Of a stretch of DNA of 57,565 bases, positions 45,135 through 54,520 are shown piece after piece. Both the position numbers and the translations under genes were made by a program. The stretch lies in NCBI GenBank assembly GCA_949300025.1, contig CASGCS010000022.1, positions 1 through 57,565 on the forward strand, written 5' to 3'. A model generated the notes under the pieces. That model was not told the origin of the DNA. It saw only the letters and a list, made by a program, of their open reading frames with translations, and did not search any database. Source of the stretch: an uncultured bacterium (GTDB taxonomy: Bacteria; Bacteroidota; Bacteroidia; Bacteroidales; UBA932). The stretch's first letter is position 1, and every line of letters begins with the position of its first letter.

Positions 45135-46012
45135 AAAAGATGATGAAAGAGAAAGAAGAGAAACTTCCGATAGTCGCATTGATTTATGATTTTGACGGCA
45201 CACTCTCGCCGGGGAACATGCAGGAGTACTCCTTCATTGAGGCAATAGGCCAGAACAAGGAGGATTTTTGGGCCGAAACAGCCGAAATGGCAAAGGATCA
45301 GGATTCAGACAATATTCTCACCTATATGTTGCTAATGCTCCAGAAATCGAAAGAAACAGGCATTTCCATAAGGAAAGAGAGTTTCCGCAGGTTCGGAGAG
45401 TCCGTAGAACTTTTCAATGGTGTAAAAGAATGGTTCGGACGCATCAAAAAGTTCGGTCTCGAACATGGAGTGAGCGTAGAGCACTACATAAACTCATCTG
45501 GCATGAAGGAGATTATTGAAGGTACCTCCATTGCCGGTGAATTCAAGGCTGTCTTCGCCTGTTCATACTATTACAATGAACACGGAGAGGCGGTATGGCC
45601 CGCGGCGGCGGTAAACTATACGAACAAGACCCAGTTCCTTTTCAAGATAAACAAGGGTATATTCAGCATAAGCGATTCTGTCAAGATAAATGAATCAGTT
45701 CCCGAAGAAGATAAAAGAATTTCTTTCAATAACATGGTCTACTTTGGTGACGGAGAAACAGATGTGCCATGCATGAAATTAATCAAGCAGCTCGGCGGGA
45801 CCTCCGTTGCCGTCTACGAACCCGACAATCTGAAAAAGGAAGAAATCGCAAAGAGGCTTATGAGACAGGAGCGTGTGAACTACCTCTGCCCTGCCGACTA
45901 CAGCGAGGACGGCAAACTGGACAGGCTTGTAAAGGCAATAATCTGCAAAATCAAGGCAGATGAAGATTTGCGCCGCTTCAAAAAGCAAATGACAGAAAAC
46001 ATCAATGTGTAA
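45131..46012 (+). CDS. HAD-family phosphatase, candidate histidinol-phosphatase
   Basis: The 293-residue haloacid-dehalogenase-type hydrolase has the nucleophile motif I LIYDFDGTLSPGN, a helical cap of about 100 residues, and motif IV NMVYFGDGETDVPCMKLIK. It is translationally coupled to hisIE (ATGA overlap) in an operon that lacks any other histidinol-phosphate phosphatase, since HisB here has only the dehydratase domain. The missing step is therefore plausibly its function. HAD sequence alone does not give the substrate, so this rests on context. Confidence 0.85.
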   Translation: MKKMMKEKEEKLPIVALIYDFDGTLSPGNMQEYSFIEAIGQNKEDFWAETAEMAKDQDSDNILTYMLLMLQKSKETGISIRKESFRRFGESVELFNGVKEWFGRIKKFGLEHGVSVEHYINSSGMKEIIEGTSIAGEFKAVFACSYYYNEHGEAVWPAAAVNYTNKTQFLFKINKGIFSISDSVKINESVPEEDKRISFNNMVYFGDGETDVPCMKLIKQLGGTSVAVYEPDNLKKEEIAKRLMRQERVNYLCPADYSEDGKLDRLVKAIICKIKADEDLRRFKKQMTENINV

Positions 46013-46034
46013 CCATACATAACTTAACCCGGCT

Positions 46035-47438
46035 ATGGAAAATCTGAACACGCTTATCGGCTCTGTAAACAACATATTCTGGAGTTATCTGCTCATAGTG
46101 GTCCTTATAGGATGCGCCCTGTGGTTCTCATTCAAGACCAGGTTCGTACAGTTCAGAATGCTCAGGGAAATGTTCAGAATCCCGTTCGAGAAGAAAGAGC
46201 AGAAATCAGCAATCTCCTCATTCGAAGCCTTTGCCGTTTCGCTTGCAAGCCGCGTTGGTACCGGCAACCTTGCCGGAGTTGCTACCGCAATAGTCGTAGG
46301 AGGCCCCGGGGCTGTATTCTGGATGTGGGTCATGGCAATAATGGGTTCGGCCAGCGCCTTCATTGAATCCACACTTGCCCAGCTTTACAAGACCAAAGGC
46401 AAGGACTCCTATATTGGAGGCCCTGCATATTACATGGAAAAAGGATTGAAAAAGAGATGGCTGGGAGTTTTATTTGCAGTTTTGCTTACAATAACTTTCG
46501 GGTTTGCGTTCAATTCTGTCCAGAGCAACACGCTGTGTGCTGCCTTTACCAAGGCGTTCAATGTAGACCAGACTGTCATAGGCGTAACAGTAACCGTACT
46601 CACATTGGTTGTCATTTTTGGAGGAATTAAGCGAATTGCCCATGTCAGCGGAGTTGTAGTGCCGGTAATGGCATTGGGATACATACTTCTCGCGCTTTTT
46701 GTCATAGCAATGAACATCAATCATATACCCTATGTTATTAAAACCATTGTCTCAAGTGCTTTCGGCTTTGAGCAGGCAGTTGGCGGAGGCATTGGAGCGG
46801 CAGTGATGCAGGGTGTAAAACGCGGGCTGTTCAGCAACGAGGCCGGCATGGGTTCGGCCCCCAACGTTGCGGCCACGGCCAAGACCTCGCATCCAGTAAA
46901 ACAGGGATTGATCCAGGCTCTGGGAGTCTTTACCGACACCCTCGTAATCTGCTCCTGTACAGCCTTCATAATCCTTTTCAGCGGTGTCCCGCTTGATGAG
47001 AACAACGGCATCCAGCTTACCCAGGATGCACTCTCCACACAGGTTGGAAGCATGGGCAGCTATTTTGTGGCCATTGTCCTTCTCTTCTTTGCATTTACCA
47101 GCATAATAGGCAACTATTATTACGGCGAGGCAAATATCAGATACATATTGAAACGGCGCAGCAACAATGTAAGAACCGGAATACTCTGTCTGTACAGAAT
47201 ACTTGTTGGAGCAATGGTTATGGTTGGAGCCGTAGTAAGTCTCGACCTGGCATGGAACATGGCAGACATTACAATGGGAATGATGACACTTTGCAACCTC
47301 ATTGCAATACTTTTCCTTGGCAAATATGCCTTCAGACTGCTTGACGACTATACCAGACAGAAAAAGGCCGGAATCAAGAGTCCGACCTTTTCAAAGGAGA
47401 AGATGCCGGATATTGCTAACGATTTAGAATCCTGGTAA
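46035..47438 (+). CDS. AGCS-family amino acid:cation symporter
   Basis: The 467-residue membrane protein has the alanine/glycine:cation symporter pattern: FAVSLASRVGTGNLAGVATAI, a GPGAVFWMW loop, and GLFSNEAGMGSAPNVAATAK. Known members move alanine or glycine with Na+. It starts 22 bp after the HAD gene and has no terminator before it, so it may share the histidine attenuator. A histidine-related substrate is possible but unproven. Its 3' end overlaps the convergent next gene by 23 bp. Confidence 0.92.
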   Translation: MENLNTLIGSVNNIFWSYLLIVVLIGCALWFSFKTRFVQFRMLREMFRIPFEKKEQKSAISSFEAFAVSLASRVGTGNLAGVATAIVVGGPGAVFWMWVMAIMGSASAFIESTLAQLYKTKGKDSYIGGPAYYMEKGLKKRWLGVLFAVLLTITFGFAFNSVQSNTLCAAFTKAFNVDQTVIGVTVTVLTLVVIFGGIKRIAHVSGVVVPVMALGYILLALFVIAMNINHIPYVIKTIVSSAFGFEQAVGGGIGAAVMQGVKRGLFSNEAGMGSAPNVAATAKTSHPVKQGLIQALGVFTDTLVICSCTAFIILFSGVPLDENNGIQLTQDALSTQVGSMGSYFVAIVLLFFAFTSIIGNYYYGEANIRYILKRRSNNVRTGILCLYRILVGAMVMVGAVVSLDLAWNMADITMGMMTLCNLIAILFLGKYAFRLLDDYTRQKKAGIKSPTFSKEKMPDIANDLESW

Positions 47439-48063
47439 CCATCTCCTCTATAAGTTCTGCGCACATATCGGTACCCATAAGAGAGGAATTGAGCGTAATG
47501 TCATACGACGATGCCGCCCCCCACTGCTTGTATGAGTAGTAGTTATAGTAAGAAGCCCTCTTCTTGTCCTCTTTGCGCATGTAATCCACCACTTCCTTGT
47601 CGGAGAGTTTCTTGAGACCGTCGAGCCTGTGACTCAGCCTCAGGCGCTCCACCCTGTCGCGGTCATTTGCGCAGATGAAAGCACTGAAACAGTTTTTATG
47701 GTCTCTCAGTACATAGTCTGCACAACGTCCTACAAAAATGGCCGACTTCGCATCTGCAATCTTGCGTATGGCATCGCACTGGAACTTGAAGAGATTGCTG
47801 CCGCTTATGGGATTGGAGATATTGTAATCATTGAATCCGACCGACGAAAAATTCAGTCCGAAGAGCATGTTCCCGCTCGATTTGTACGGTGTCTCGTCTG
47901 CATTCTCAAAAAATTCCCTCGATACCCCGCTCTCTTTTGAAGCCTTGTTCAGCAACTCTTTATCATACACGGGTATATCAAATATTTTCGAGAGTTTCAT
48001 GGCTACCTCAAGCCCGCCTGCACCAATCTGGCGCCCTATCGTGATATAAAATTTACTCTCCAT
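47416..48063 (-). CDS. Cytidylate-kinase-like family protein
   Basis: The 215-residue product belongs to the cytidylate-kinase-like P-loop family: FYITIGRQIGAGGLEVAMKL at the N-terminus, IPVYDKELLNKASKESG, and IFVGRCADYVLRD. The P-loop is GRQIGAGG rather than a standard GxxGxGKS, as usual for this family, whose function is unclear. It overlaps the MATE gene end by 11 bp, so they form a leftward pair. Confidence 0.88.
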   Translation of the reverse strand: MESKFYITIGRQIGAGGLEVAMKLSKIFDIPVYDKELLNKASKESGVSREFFENADETPYKSSGNMLFGLNFSSVGFNDYNISNPISGSNLFKFQCDAIRKIADAKSAIFVGRCADYVLRDHKNCFSAFICANDRDRVERLRLSHRLDGLKKLSDKEVVDYMRKEDKKRASYYNYYSYKQWGAASSYDITLNSSLMGTDMCAELIEEMVTRILNR

Positions 48064-49408
48064 TTATCGCTCTTTTAAAATGTTTAATCTGGTTTGTCAA
48101 CATGAATGCAGCCACGATGCTGGCCAACGCATCTGAAACCGCCATACTCATCCATATGCCTGTCACGTCAAAGAAAAGAGGAAGAATGACAAGGCAGGGT
48201 GCGAGGAATATCAATTGGCGCGACAAAGACAGGAATATGGATTTGCCTGCCATTCCCACGCTCTGGAAGAAGTTCGTGGTAACCATCTGGAAGCCCACTA
48301 TCGGGAAGAACATGAATATGATTCTCATACCCTTCTCCGCAATATCTATCAGCTGGCCCTCTGTGGTAAACATCACGATAAACAATTTGGGGAAAAGTTC
48401 GGCAATAAGGAAGCCGAAAGTTGTGACTCCGGTTGCCAGCAGAATCGTTGTGACAAGCGTCTTGTGGACCCTGTCGAACTTTTTGGCACCGTAGTTATAC
48501 CCTACGATAGGCTGCATACCCTGATTGAGGCCCATCACAATCATTACAAATATGAATGCGACCCTGTTTATTATACCGTATGCTCCTATGGCAAGGTCTC
48601 CGCTGTATTTTTTAAGACCGCTGTTTATGAGAATCACGATAAAGCAGGCCGCCACATTCATCAGAAACGGCGACGCTCCGATTGCCAGTATATCTCTTGA
48701 GATACGTGGAACCAAATTATAAATGCCTTTTTTAAAATGCAATACCTCATTTTTATTTGAGAACCACTTCAACTGCATGCAAAGGGCTATGAATTGAGAG
48801 AGAACAGTGGCAATAGCCGCTCCGCTTATCCCCATGTCAAATAAGTAAATGAATACAGGGTCGAGCACTGTGTTCAGCACCACGGTGAATATGGTCGCAT
48901 ACATGGCGCGTTTCGGAAAACCTGCAGCTCTCAAGACCGCGTTCAGCCCGAAATACATGTGGGTTATCATATTGCCCCACAATATTATGACCATATACTC
49001 TCTTGCATAAGGCAGAGTCTGCTCACTGCCTCCGAAAAAGATAAGTATTGGGTCGAGAAAGAGAAGCACCACAACAGTATAAATCAGACCTATCAGAAGG
49101 TTCAGGGTTATGACATTGCCGAACACCTTCTGGGCCATACCATAGTTTTTCTCGCCGAGCAGCATGGAAATCAGCGAAGATGCACCTACGCCTACCAGCG
49201 AACCGAATGCCGCTCCAAGGTTCATCAGCGGGAAGGTTATCGCCAAACCCGCTATGGCATACGCCCCCACTCCATGGCCGATGAATATGCTGTCGACCAT
49301 ATTGTAGAGCGAAGAAGCTGTCATTGCGATAATTGCCGGGATGGCATATTGCTTCAACAGCTTGCCGATTTTTTCAGTACCTAATTCAGTAGGAATACTT
49401 TGTGTCAT
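48053..49408 (-). CDS. MATE-family efflux transporter
   Basis: The 451-residue product has twelve hydrophobic helices and MATE signatures (ASSLYNMVDSIFIGHGVGAY; FGSLVGVGASSLISMLLGEK; RAAGFPKRAMYATI; VMGLNQGMQPIVGYNYGAKK). It is an inner-membrane multidrug or toxin extruder coupled to H+ or Na+. The start at 49408 (MTQSIPTELGTEKIG) is family-like. It is divergent from the receiver/PEP-binding gene. Confidence 0.92.
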   Translation of the reverse strand: MTQSIPTELGTEKIGKLLKQYAIPAIIAMTASSLYNMVDSIFIGHGVGAYAIAGLAITFPLMNLGAAFGSLVGVGASSLISMLLGEKNYGMAQKVFGNVITLNLLIGLIYTVVVLLFLDPILIFFGGSEQTLPYAREYMVIILWGNMITHMYFGLNAVLRAAGFPKRAMYATIFTVVLNTVLDPVFIYLFDMGISGAAIATVLSQFIALCMQLKWFSNKNEVLHFKKGIYNLVPRISRDILAIGASPFLMNVAACFIVILINSGLKKYSGDLAIGAYGIINRVAFIFVMIVMGLNQGMQPIVGYNYGAKKFDRVHKTLVTTILLATGVTTFGFLIAELFPKLFIVMFTTEGQLIDIAEKGMRIIFMFFPIVGFQMVTTNFFQSVGMAGKSIFLSLSRQLIFLAPCLVILPLFFDVTGIWMSMAVSDALASIVAAFMLTNQIKHFKRAINGE

Positions 49409-49486
49409 ATGGAAAATTTTGCGCAAAAATAGGGGAAAAACTCTCTAATTTTTCTTATTTTGCGAAATATTTTCTCTACAACAAGC

Positions 49487-52465
49487 ATGGAACAGGTAAA
49501 CAGCGGTCAGTTAACTCCCATAAAAAGACCAGATTACAACAATCTTATGGAAAAGAGGATCAGAAGCATCCTCATGATTTGCACAAACTACGACAAATAC
49601 TCTCTCGAAGAGGACGGGCAAATAGAATTCCAGATTTACCGCGAATATGTAGACCTGAACATCAGCAACCCTCCCAAGTTTACATGGGTCGATACGACCG
49701 CACACGCAGAGGAGCTGCTAAGGAAGGAGCGTGCATTCGACTTGGTTATCTGCATGTACAATACTGCCGATGAGGGTATTTTCAAACTCTCGCGCACCCT
49801 TAAAGGCAACGGAATAAACGTTCCGGTGATATTGCTCACCAATTTTTCGAAAGAGGTGTTCAAGAGAATAGACAAGGAAGACAAAAGCTGTGTGGACTAT
49901 ATTTTCAGCTGGAACGGAAATGCAGACCTCATACTGGCCATAATCAAGCTGATAGAAGACAACATGAACGCCGAAAAGGATATTTTCGGCTCAGGAGTGC
50001 AGTGTATACTTCTCGTGGAGGATTCCATAAGGTACTACTCTACATACCTTCCCGCCATATACAAGCTTGTATTGCAGCAAAGCGCAGAATTTCTGAAAGA
50101 GGCTCTCAACGAGCAGCAGCAGAAGTTCAGGAAAAGGGCCAGACCAAAAATCCTGCTTGCCACAAACTATCAGGACGCTGTAATGCTTTATGAAAAGTAC
50201 AAAAGCAACATGCTCGGCATAATTTCAGACATAGGGTTTGTCATGCACAAGAACGACCCTTCGGAAAGCGAGAATCTGGAAGCCGGGCTTGAACTTACCA
50301 GAATCATCCGGCAGGACAATCCGTACATGCCGGTACTTTTGCAGTCGAGCCAGGAAAGCATGAAGGAAAAGGCGATGGAACTCGGCTGCGGCTTCATTCT
50401 CAAATACTCCATGACACTGTTAATGGAACTGAGCGAATACATAAGCGAGGAGTTCATGTTCGGAGACTTTATATTCAGAGACCTCAATACAGGTGAAATC
50501 CTGGGCAGGGCAAAAGACCTGAAGAGCATGCAGATGCTTCTCAATGAGATGCCCCAGGAGGTGTTCATGTATCATGCCTCGCGCAACAGATTCTCAAAAT
50601 GGCTCTTTTCAAGGGGGCTGTTCTCTCTGGGAAGGGATTTCAGGAACATGGAGATAGGAAAGTTCGACTCGTTCCAGAAAATGCGCGAATACATGATAAA
50701 GAAATTCGACGATTACAGAATGATCTCCGGACAGGGTGTCCTTGCCAGGTTTTCAACTGAAAACTACAACAAATATATCTGGTTTGCAAAAATGGGCGAC
50801 GGCTCCATTGGCGGAAAGGCCCGCGGACTTGCCTTTGTAAACAACATGCTCCAGAAGTACAACATGCTCACCAAATATCCGGGTATCAAGGTTATGATTC
50901 CGCGGAGCATAGTGGTGGCGACAGACTATTTCGACCAGTTCATCAAGGAAAACGGGCTGCAATATGTCATAAATTCAGATATAAGCGACAGCGAACTGCT
51001 CTCTGAATTTGTAAGTTCCCGCCTGCCCGAAGAACTGAACCATAAACTGCGCATATATCTCAACACTATAACCAAGCCTCTTGCGGTAAGATCTTCTTCC
51101 AAATTGGAAGATTCACATTTTCAACCATTTGCAGGCATATATTCCACATATATGATTCCAGTTACGGAAAACAAGGACCAGATGCTTCGTCTGCTGGAAA
51201 AGGCTATAAAAAGCGTATATGCATCTGTGTTCTTTGCTGCAAGCCGTTCGTACATCCATACCACCGCGAATCTGCTCGGAGAAGAGAAAATGGCTGTCTT
51301 GATTCAGAATATCTGCGGAAGCGAAGACCAGGGCTATTTTTTCCCTACCATATCCGGGGTGGCACGGAGCATAAACCACTACCCTATTGCCGGCGAGGCT
51401 CCGGAAGACGGAGTTGCAGATATGGCATTCGGTCTGGGCAAACTTATCGTAGACGGAGGCAAGGGATTGAGGTTCTGCCCCAAATATCCTACAAAGATAT
51501 TGCAGCTCTCCACACCCCAGCTGGCTCTGCGGGATACTCAGGATATCATGTACGCCCTGAATCTGGAGCCCGACAAGTTCAAGACATCTATCGACGACAG
51601 TATAAATCTGCAGCGTTTTACTATACAGGAGGCATCCAGGTTCAGGAACATAAGACATGTAGCCTCTTCATGGGACATGTATAACGACCGGATAGTTCAC
51701 AACACATTCGATGAAAGAAGCAGGAAAATCATAACCTTTGCCAATATCCTCCAATTCGGCAAATACCCGATTGCCGAGATAATATCAACTCTACTGGATA
51801 TTTGCAGCAAGGAGCTCAACTGTCCTGTTGAAATAGAATTCGCAGTCAACCTGGATACTCCGCCGCAATACGACGCCATATTCAACCTGCTGCAGGTAAG
51901 GCCTATAACCAGTTTTGAAGACAAGAAGGAAAAGGTAGAGATAAGTTCGCTCAATCTGGAGAAGGCACTTATCCTTTCAGACAAGGCGCTCGGACCGGGC
52001 ACCATCGACGGTATAAGAGATATTGTCTATGTCAAGAGCCAGGCATTCGACAAGTCCAAAACTGAAGAGATTGCAAAAGATATAAATGCCATCAATGCCG
52101 CATTGAATGCAGAAAAAAGGACATACATGCTCATAGGCCCGGGAAGATGGGGCTCGAGCGATCCGTGGCTCGGAGTCCCCATTTTATGGAACAACATCTC
52201 TCAGGCAAGGGTAATAGTTGAGACCGCTCTAAAGAATTTCCAGATAGAACCGAGCCAGGGCACCCACTTCTTCCAGAACATAACGTCTTTGGGAGTAGGA
52301 TATATCACTGTAAATGAGTTTAGCGGAGACGGTTACTTCAAGGAAGGGATACTCGACGCCATGGATGCAGTTTACGAAAGCCGTTATGTAAGGCATGTAC
52401 GGTTAGACAAGGATGCACTTGTATATATAGACGGAAACGACAGAAAAGGAGTGGTAATATTGTAG
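49487..52465 (+). CDS. Tandem receiver-like domains fused to a PEP-synthase-type ATP-binding domain
   Basis: The 992-residue product (start MEQVNSGQLTPIKRPD) has three parts. Residues about 20-160 are a receiver-like domain (FDLVICMYNTADEGIFKLSR, VPVILLTNF). Residues about 170-330 are a second one (CILLVEDSIRYY; GIISDIGFVMHKND with an acceptor-like Asp; VLLQSSQE; GFILKYS). From about 430 it is a PPDK/PEP-synthase N-terminal ATP-binding region (GSIGGKARGLAFVNNML; PLAVRSSSKLEDSHFQPFAG; FGLGKLIVDGGKGLRFCP). The phosphohistidine swivel and PEP/pyruvate TIM-barrel domains are missing, so it is unlikely to be a metabolic PEP synthase. A signalling phosphotransfer role is inferred. Confidence 0.85.
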   Translation: MEQVNSGQLTPIKRPDYNNLMEKRIRSILMICTNYDKYSLEEDGQIEFQIYREYVDLNISNPPKFTWVDTTAHAEELLRKERAFDLVICMYNTADEGIFKLSRTLKGNGINVPVILLTNFSKEVFKRIDKEDKSCVDYIFSWNGNADLILAIIKLIEDNMNAEKDIFGSGVQCILLVEDSIRYYSTYLPAIYKLVLQQSAEFLKEALNEQQQKFRKRARPKILLATNYQDAVMLYEKYKSNMLGIISDIGFVMHKNDPSESENLEAGLELTRIIRQDNPYMPVLLQSSQESMKEKAMELGCGFILKYSMTLLMELSEYISEEFMFGDFIFRDLNTGEILGRAKDLKSMQMLLNEMPQEVFMYHASRNRFSKWLFSRGLFSLGRDFRNMEIGKFDSFQKMREYMIKKFDDYRMISGQGVLARFSTENYNKYIWFAKMGDGSIGGKARGLAFVNNMLQKYNMLTKYPGIKVMIPRSIVVATDYFDQFIKENGLQYVINSDISDSELLSEFVSSRLPEELNHKLRIYLNTITKPLAVRSSSKLEDSHFQPFAGIYSTYMIPVTENKDQMLRLLEKAIKSVYASVFFAASRSYIHTTANLLGEEKMAVLIQNICGSEDQGYFFPTISGVARSINHYPIAGEAPEDGVADMAFGLGKLIVDGGKGLRFCPKYPTKILQLSTPQLALRDTQDIMYALNLEPDKFKTSIDDSINLQRFTIQEASRFRNIRHVASSWDMYNDRIVHNTFDERSRKIITFANILQFGKYPIAEIISTLLDICSKELNCPVEIEFAVNLDTPPQYDAIFNLLQVRPITSFEDKKEKVEISSLNLEKALILSDKALGPGTIDGIRDIVYVKSQAFDKSKTEEIAKDINAINAALNAEKRTYMLIGPGRWGSSDPWLGVPILWNNISQARVIVETALKNFQIEPSQGTHFFQNITSLGVGYITVNEFSGDGYFKEGILDAMDAVYESRYVRHVRLDKDALVYIDGNDRKGVVIL

Positions 52466-52768
52466 GTTGTGAATGCAATCTGCAGTTGTATGTTGAACTT
52501 AATATTCTATCCACCTCCTTGCTTACAAATTCCGCCTTTGGTTTCTGTCTGTCCCACTCGAACGGCAATAGCGCCTGAGGGGTCATCTCTTTTGACTAGC
52601 GCTCCGAACTCTTCCTGAGAAACACTGTCTGCAAAATCCACCAGAGCGACACATAACTTCTACCCTGCCGCTTCAAGGTTTATATTTTTATTTCCGTCAG
52701 CCCATGAATGTAAGAAGAAAAGCCGAAATACGGCAGATTTAAGGAAAATAACTAAGTTTGTAAAAGAT
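52466..52768. other. Gene-poor stretch with possible gene remnant
   Basis: No intact gene is seen. On the minus strand two short overlapping frames look protein-like, VALVDFADSVSQEEFGALVK (about 52653 down) and MTPQALLPFEWDRQKPKAEF (52586 down), each soon stopping or running into the end of the preceding gene. They could be a frameshifted remnant. I could not assign a family. Confidence 0.3.
52753..52760 (+). promoter_or_regulatory. -7 box just before the winged-helix/TM gene
   Basis: TAAGTTTG fits TAnnTTTG but ends only 8 bp before the ATG at 52769, which implies an almost leaderless transcript or a later start codon. Confidence 0.4.
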
Positions 52769-53098
52769 ATGGAACGGATAAGACTATCAAGACAGGAAAA
52801 GACTGTGTTGCGGATGCTTGCCAACAGGTGCGGGTGTCCGGACACTTATCCGCGACACGTCTTTGTGTCGGCTGTCGGCTCATTGGAGCAAAAAGGGCTG
52901 GCTCGGGGAGCATGGACGGAGGGACACGCGCTGGAGGACGTAAGGATAACGCGGCAGGGCATGGTCTATCTGTCACAGAACCCGACGCTGCGGAATCCTG
53001 TTGATTGGAAATGGGTTGTCACCACCGCTGTCGCTGTTCTCGCTGCCGTTGCAGGCATAGCGTCACTGTTTATTTCATGCTCGTTGTTGAACAATTAA
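52769..53098 (+). CDS. Small winged-helix-like protein with C-terminal membrane anchor
   Basis: The 109-residue product has an N-terminal helical DNA-binding-like region (RIRLSRQEKTVLRMLANRCG; VSAVGSLEQKGLARGAW; DVRITRQGMVYLSQNP) resembling a winged helix. A single C-terminal transmembrane helix follows (WVVTTAVAVLAAVAGIASLF). The family is not recognised. It is 9 bp upstream of the next small gene, so they form a pair, in an accessory region before the IS. Confidence 0.65.
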   Translation: MERIRLSRQEKTVLRMLANRCGCPDTYPRHVFVSAVGSLEQKGLARGAWTEGHALEDVRITRQGMVYLSQNPTLRNPVDWKWVVTTAVAVLAAVAGIASLFISCSLLNN

Positions 53099-53107
53099 AA
53101 TCGAAAT

Positions 53108-53335
53108 ATGGAGACTGTTTTTGACTATAACATAACAGACGAGGAAAGGGAATATCTCGGATTGTCATACGCAAAAAACGTGGAAGAATATGCCCCATTT
53201 GATGAGGAAACGGCTAACATGGATCTTGCTTCCTTGTTTTGGTATCGTGGGGACAAGAAGAAAGCGGCAAAATATGCTGATAAACTGCCACCACTGGCTA
53301 AACTGGATTTTTACCGAACGGTAACACATCCTTAA
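53108..53335 (+). CDS. Small acidic hypothetical protein
   Basis: The 75-residue product (METVFDYNITDEEREYLGLS ...) is acidic, helical and soluble, with the motif LASLFWYRGDKKKAAKYADK. No known domain was recognised. It is co-directional with and 9 bp after the winged-helix/TM gene; a small accessory or immunity-like partner is possible. Confidence 0.6.
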   Translation: METVFDYNITDEEREYLGLSYAKNVEEYAPFDEETANMDLASLFWYRGDKKKAAKYADKLPPLAKLDFYRTVTHP

Positions 53336-53503
53336 TCATTGCAACTTATTCAATACATCATTGAAAGTCTCTGTGGAATCAAAAACCATTTTCTCCACAA
53401 TACCGGATGCAACGTTAGAGCTATATTTCCCTATTGTCTGTACAAATCTGACGATTTTCCCGTATATTTCCTCATACGGTGTTTTAAATATTATATCCCG
53501 GCT
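53336..53503 (-). pseudogene. C-terminal gene stump cut by the IS
   Basis: On the minus strand the sequence from the left IS end reads openly to a stop at 53336-53338: SRDIIFKTPYEEIYGKIVRF, then VQTIGKYSSNVASGIVEKMV, then FDSTETFNDVLNKLQ. It looks like a genuine protein C-terminus. No matching N-terminal part lies on the minus strand beyond the other IS end, so it has been lost. Function unknown. Confidence 0.5.
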
Positions 53504-54520
53504 TAATCGACAAAAAGTAGGATAAAATCTCTGCAATGGATTGATTTTAATATCTTTGCGAAGATTATTACTGATATGGTTAAAAAAATACTTTTTCTGC
53601 GGGTCTACCAATGTGGTCAGGAACGGCCTGAGAGGCAGGAAACAACAATATAAATGCAGGAATTGCGGCCGCCAATTTTTAGGCGGTATCCGGCGCGACA
53701 AGTCACAGGTCATCTCGGAGTACATCGAGGGCAAACAGACACGGAAACAGCTAGCAGCAAAATACGGCGTGTCAGTCAGGACGATAGAGCGTGACCTGGA
53801 GGGGATGCGCTACGTCCAGAAAGTGTCAAAGGACAAGAGTGTCGTAATCCAGATGGATACAACCTACTGGGGCAGGGACTTCGGGCTGATGGTGATAAAG
53901 GACGCCTACAGGAATAAGATCCTATGGCGCAAGTATGTCAGATACGAGACGATGGCGGGCTATCTGGAGGGCGTGAGCTGACTCAGGGAGCATGGCTTCA
54001 GAATATACGGTGTGGTCATAGACGGCCTGCGCGGCCTTGCGGAAGCACTGAGAACATATCCGGTCCAGCACTGCCAGTTCCACCAGATGATGACTGTAAG
54101 GCATTATCTGACCGGCAATCCCGACATTGAGGCCTCGCGTGAGCTCCTTTCCCTTTCCTGCGGCATGACCAGGATGGACAAGGACAGTTTCTTCGGAGCC
54201 TTCGATGAATGGTACGTCAAATATAAGGATGTCCTGAACGAAAGAGTGCATGACAGGAGGATGAAGACACCTCCATATATGAGGCTAAGGCTCAGGAGTG
54301 CATATCTCAGCATAAAAAAGAACATGAAACGCCTATGGACATTCTACGATTACAAGGACAGGGTCATACCAAATACGAACAACGGACTGGAGGCGGTGTT
54401 CGCTGACATCAAGTCAAAAGTAAGGGTCCACAGCGGACTTACAAGGGAGCACAGGATGAAACTTATTGACGAATACATATCACGTCATTATTGAATAAGT
54501 ATCATGAATTTTGTCGACTA
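53504..54520 (+). mobile_element. Insertion sequence, IS256-like variant with zinc-binding transposase
   Basis: A ~1.02-kb element has imperfect terminal inverted repeats: TAATCGACAAAA at the left (53504-53515) and, read inward on the other strand, TAGTCGACAAAA at the right (54509-54520). It encodes one transposase interrupted by a stop codon. No target-site duplication was found, and the flanks carry stumps of two different genes in convergent orientation, so a deletion probably followed insertion. Confidence 0.75.
53541..54494 (+). pseudogene. Transposase with in-frame TGA
   Basis: The frame has two halves in the same reading frame, 53541-53981 and onward to 54494, split by TGA at 53979-53981 in EGVS*LREHGF, probably a Trp TGG changed to TGA. 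The N-terminus has a zinc-ribbon part (YKCRNCGRQFLGG) and an HTH (KQLAAKYGVSVRTIERDL). DDE residues are visible in IQMDTTYWGR, GVVIDGLRGL and NNGLEAVFADIKSK. The first CxxC of the ribbon seems degenerate (KKYFFCGSTNVV). It is most likely inactive. Confidence 0.8.

Noticed and set aside
49487..52465. Metabolic PEP synthase or pyruvate phosphate dikinase
   Set aside because: The phosphohistidine swivel and PEP/pyruvate barrel domains are missing, and receiver domains occupy the N-terminus.
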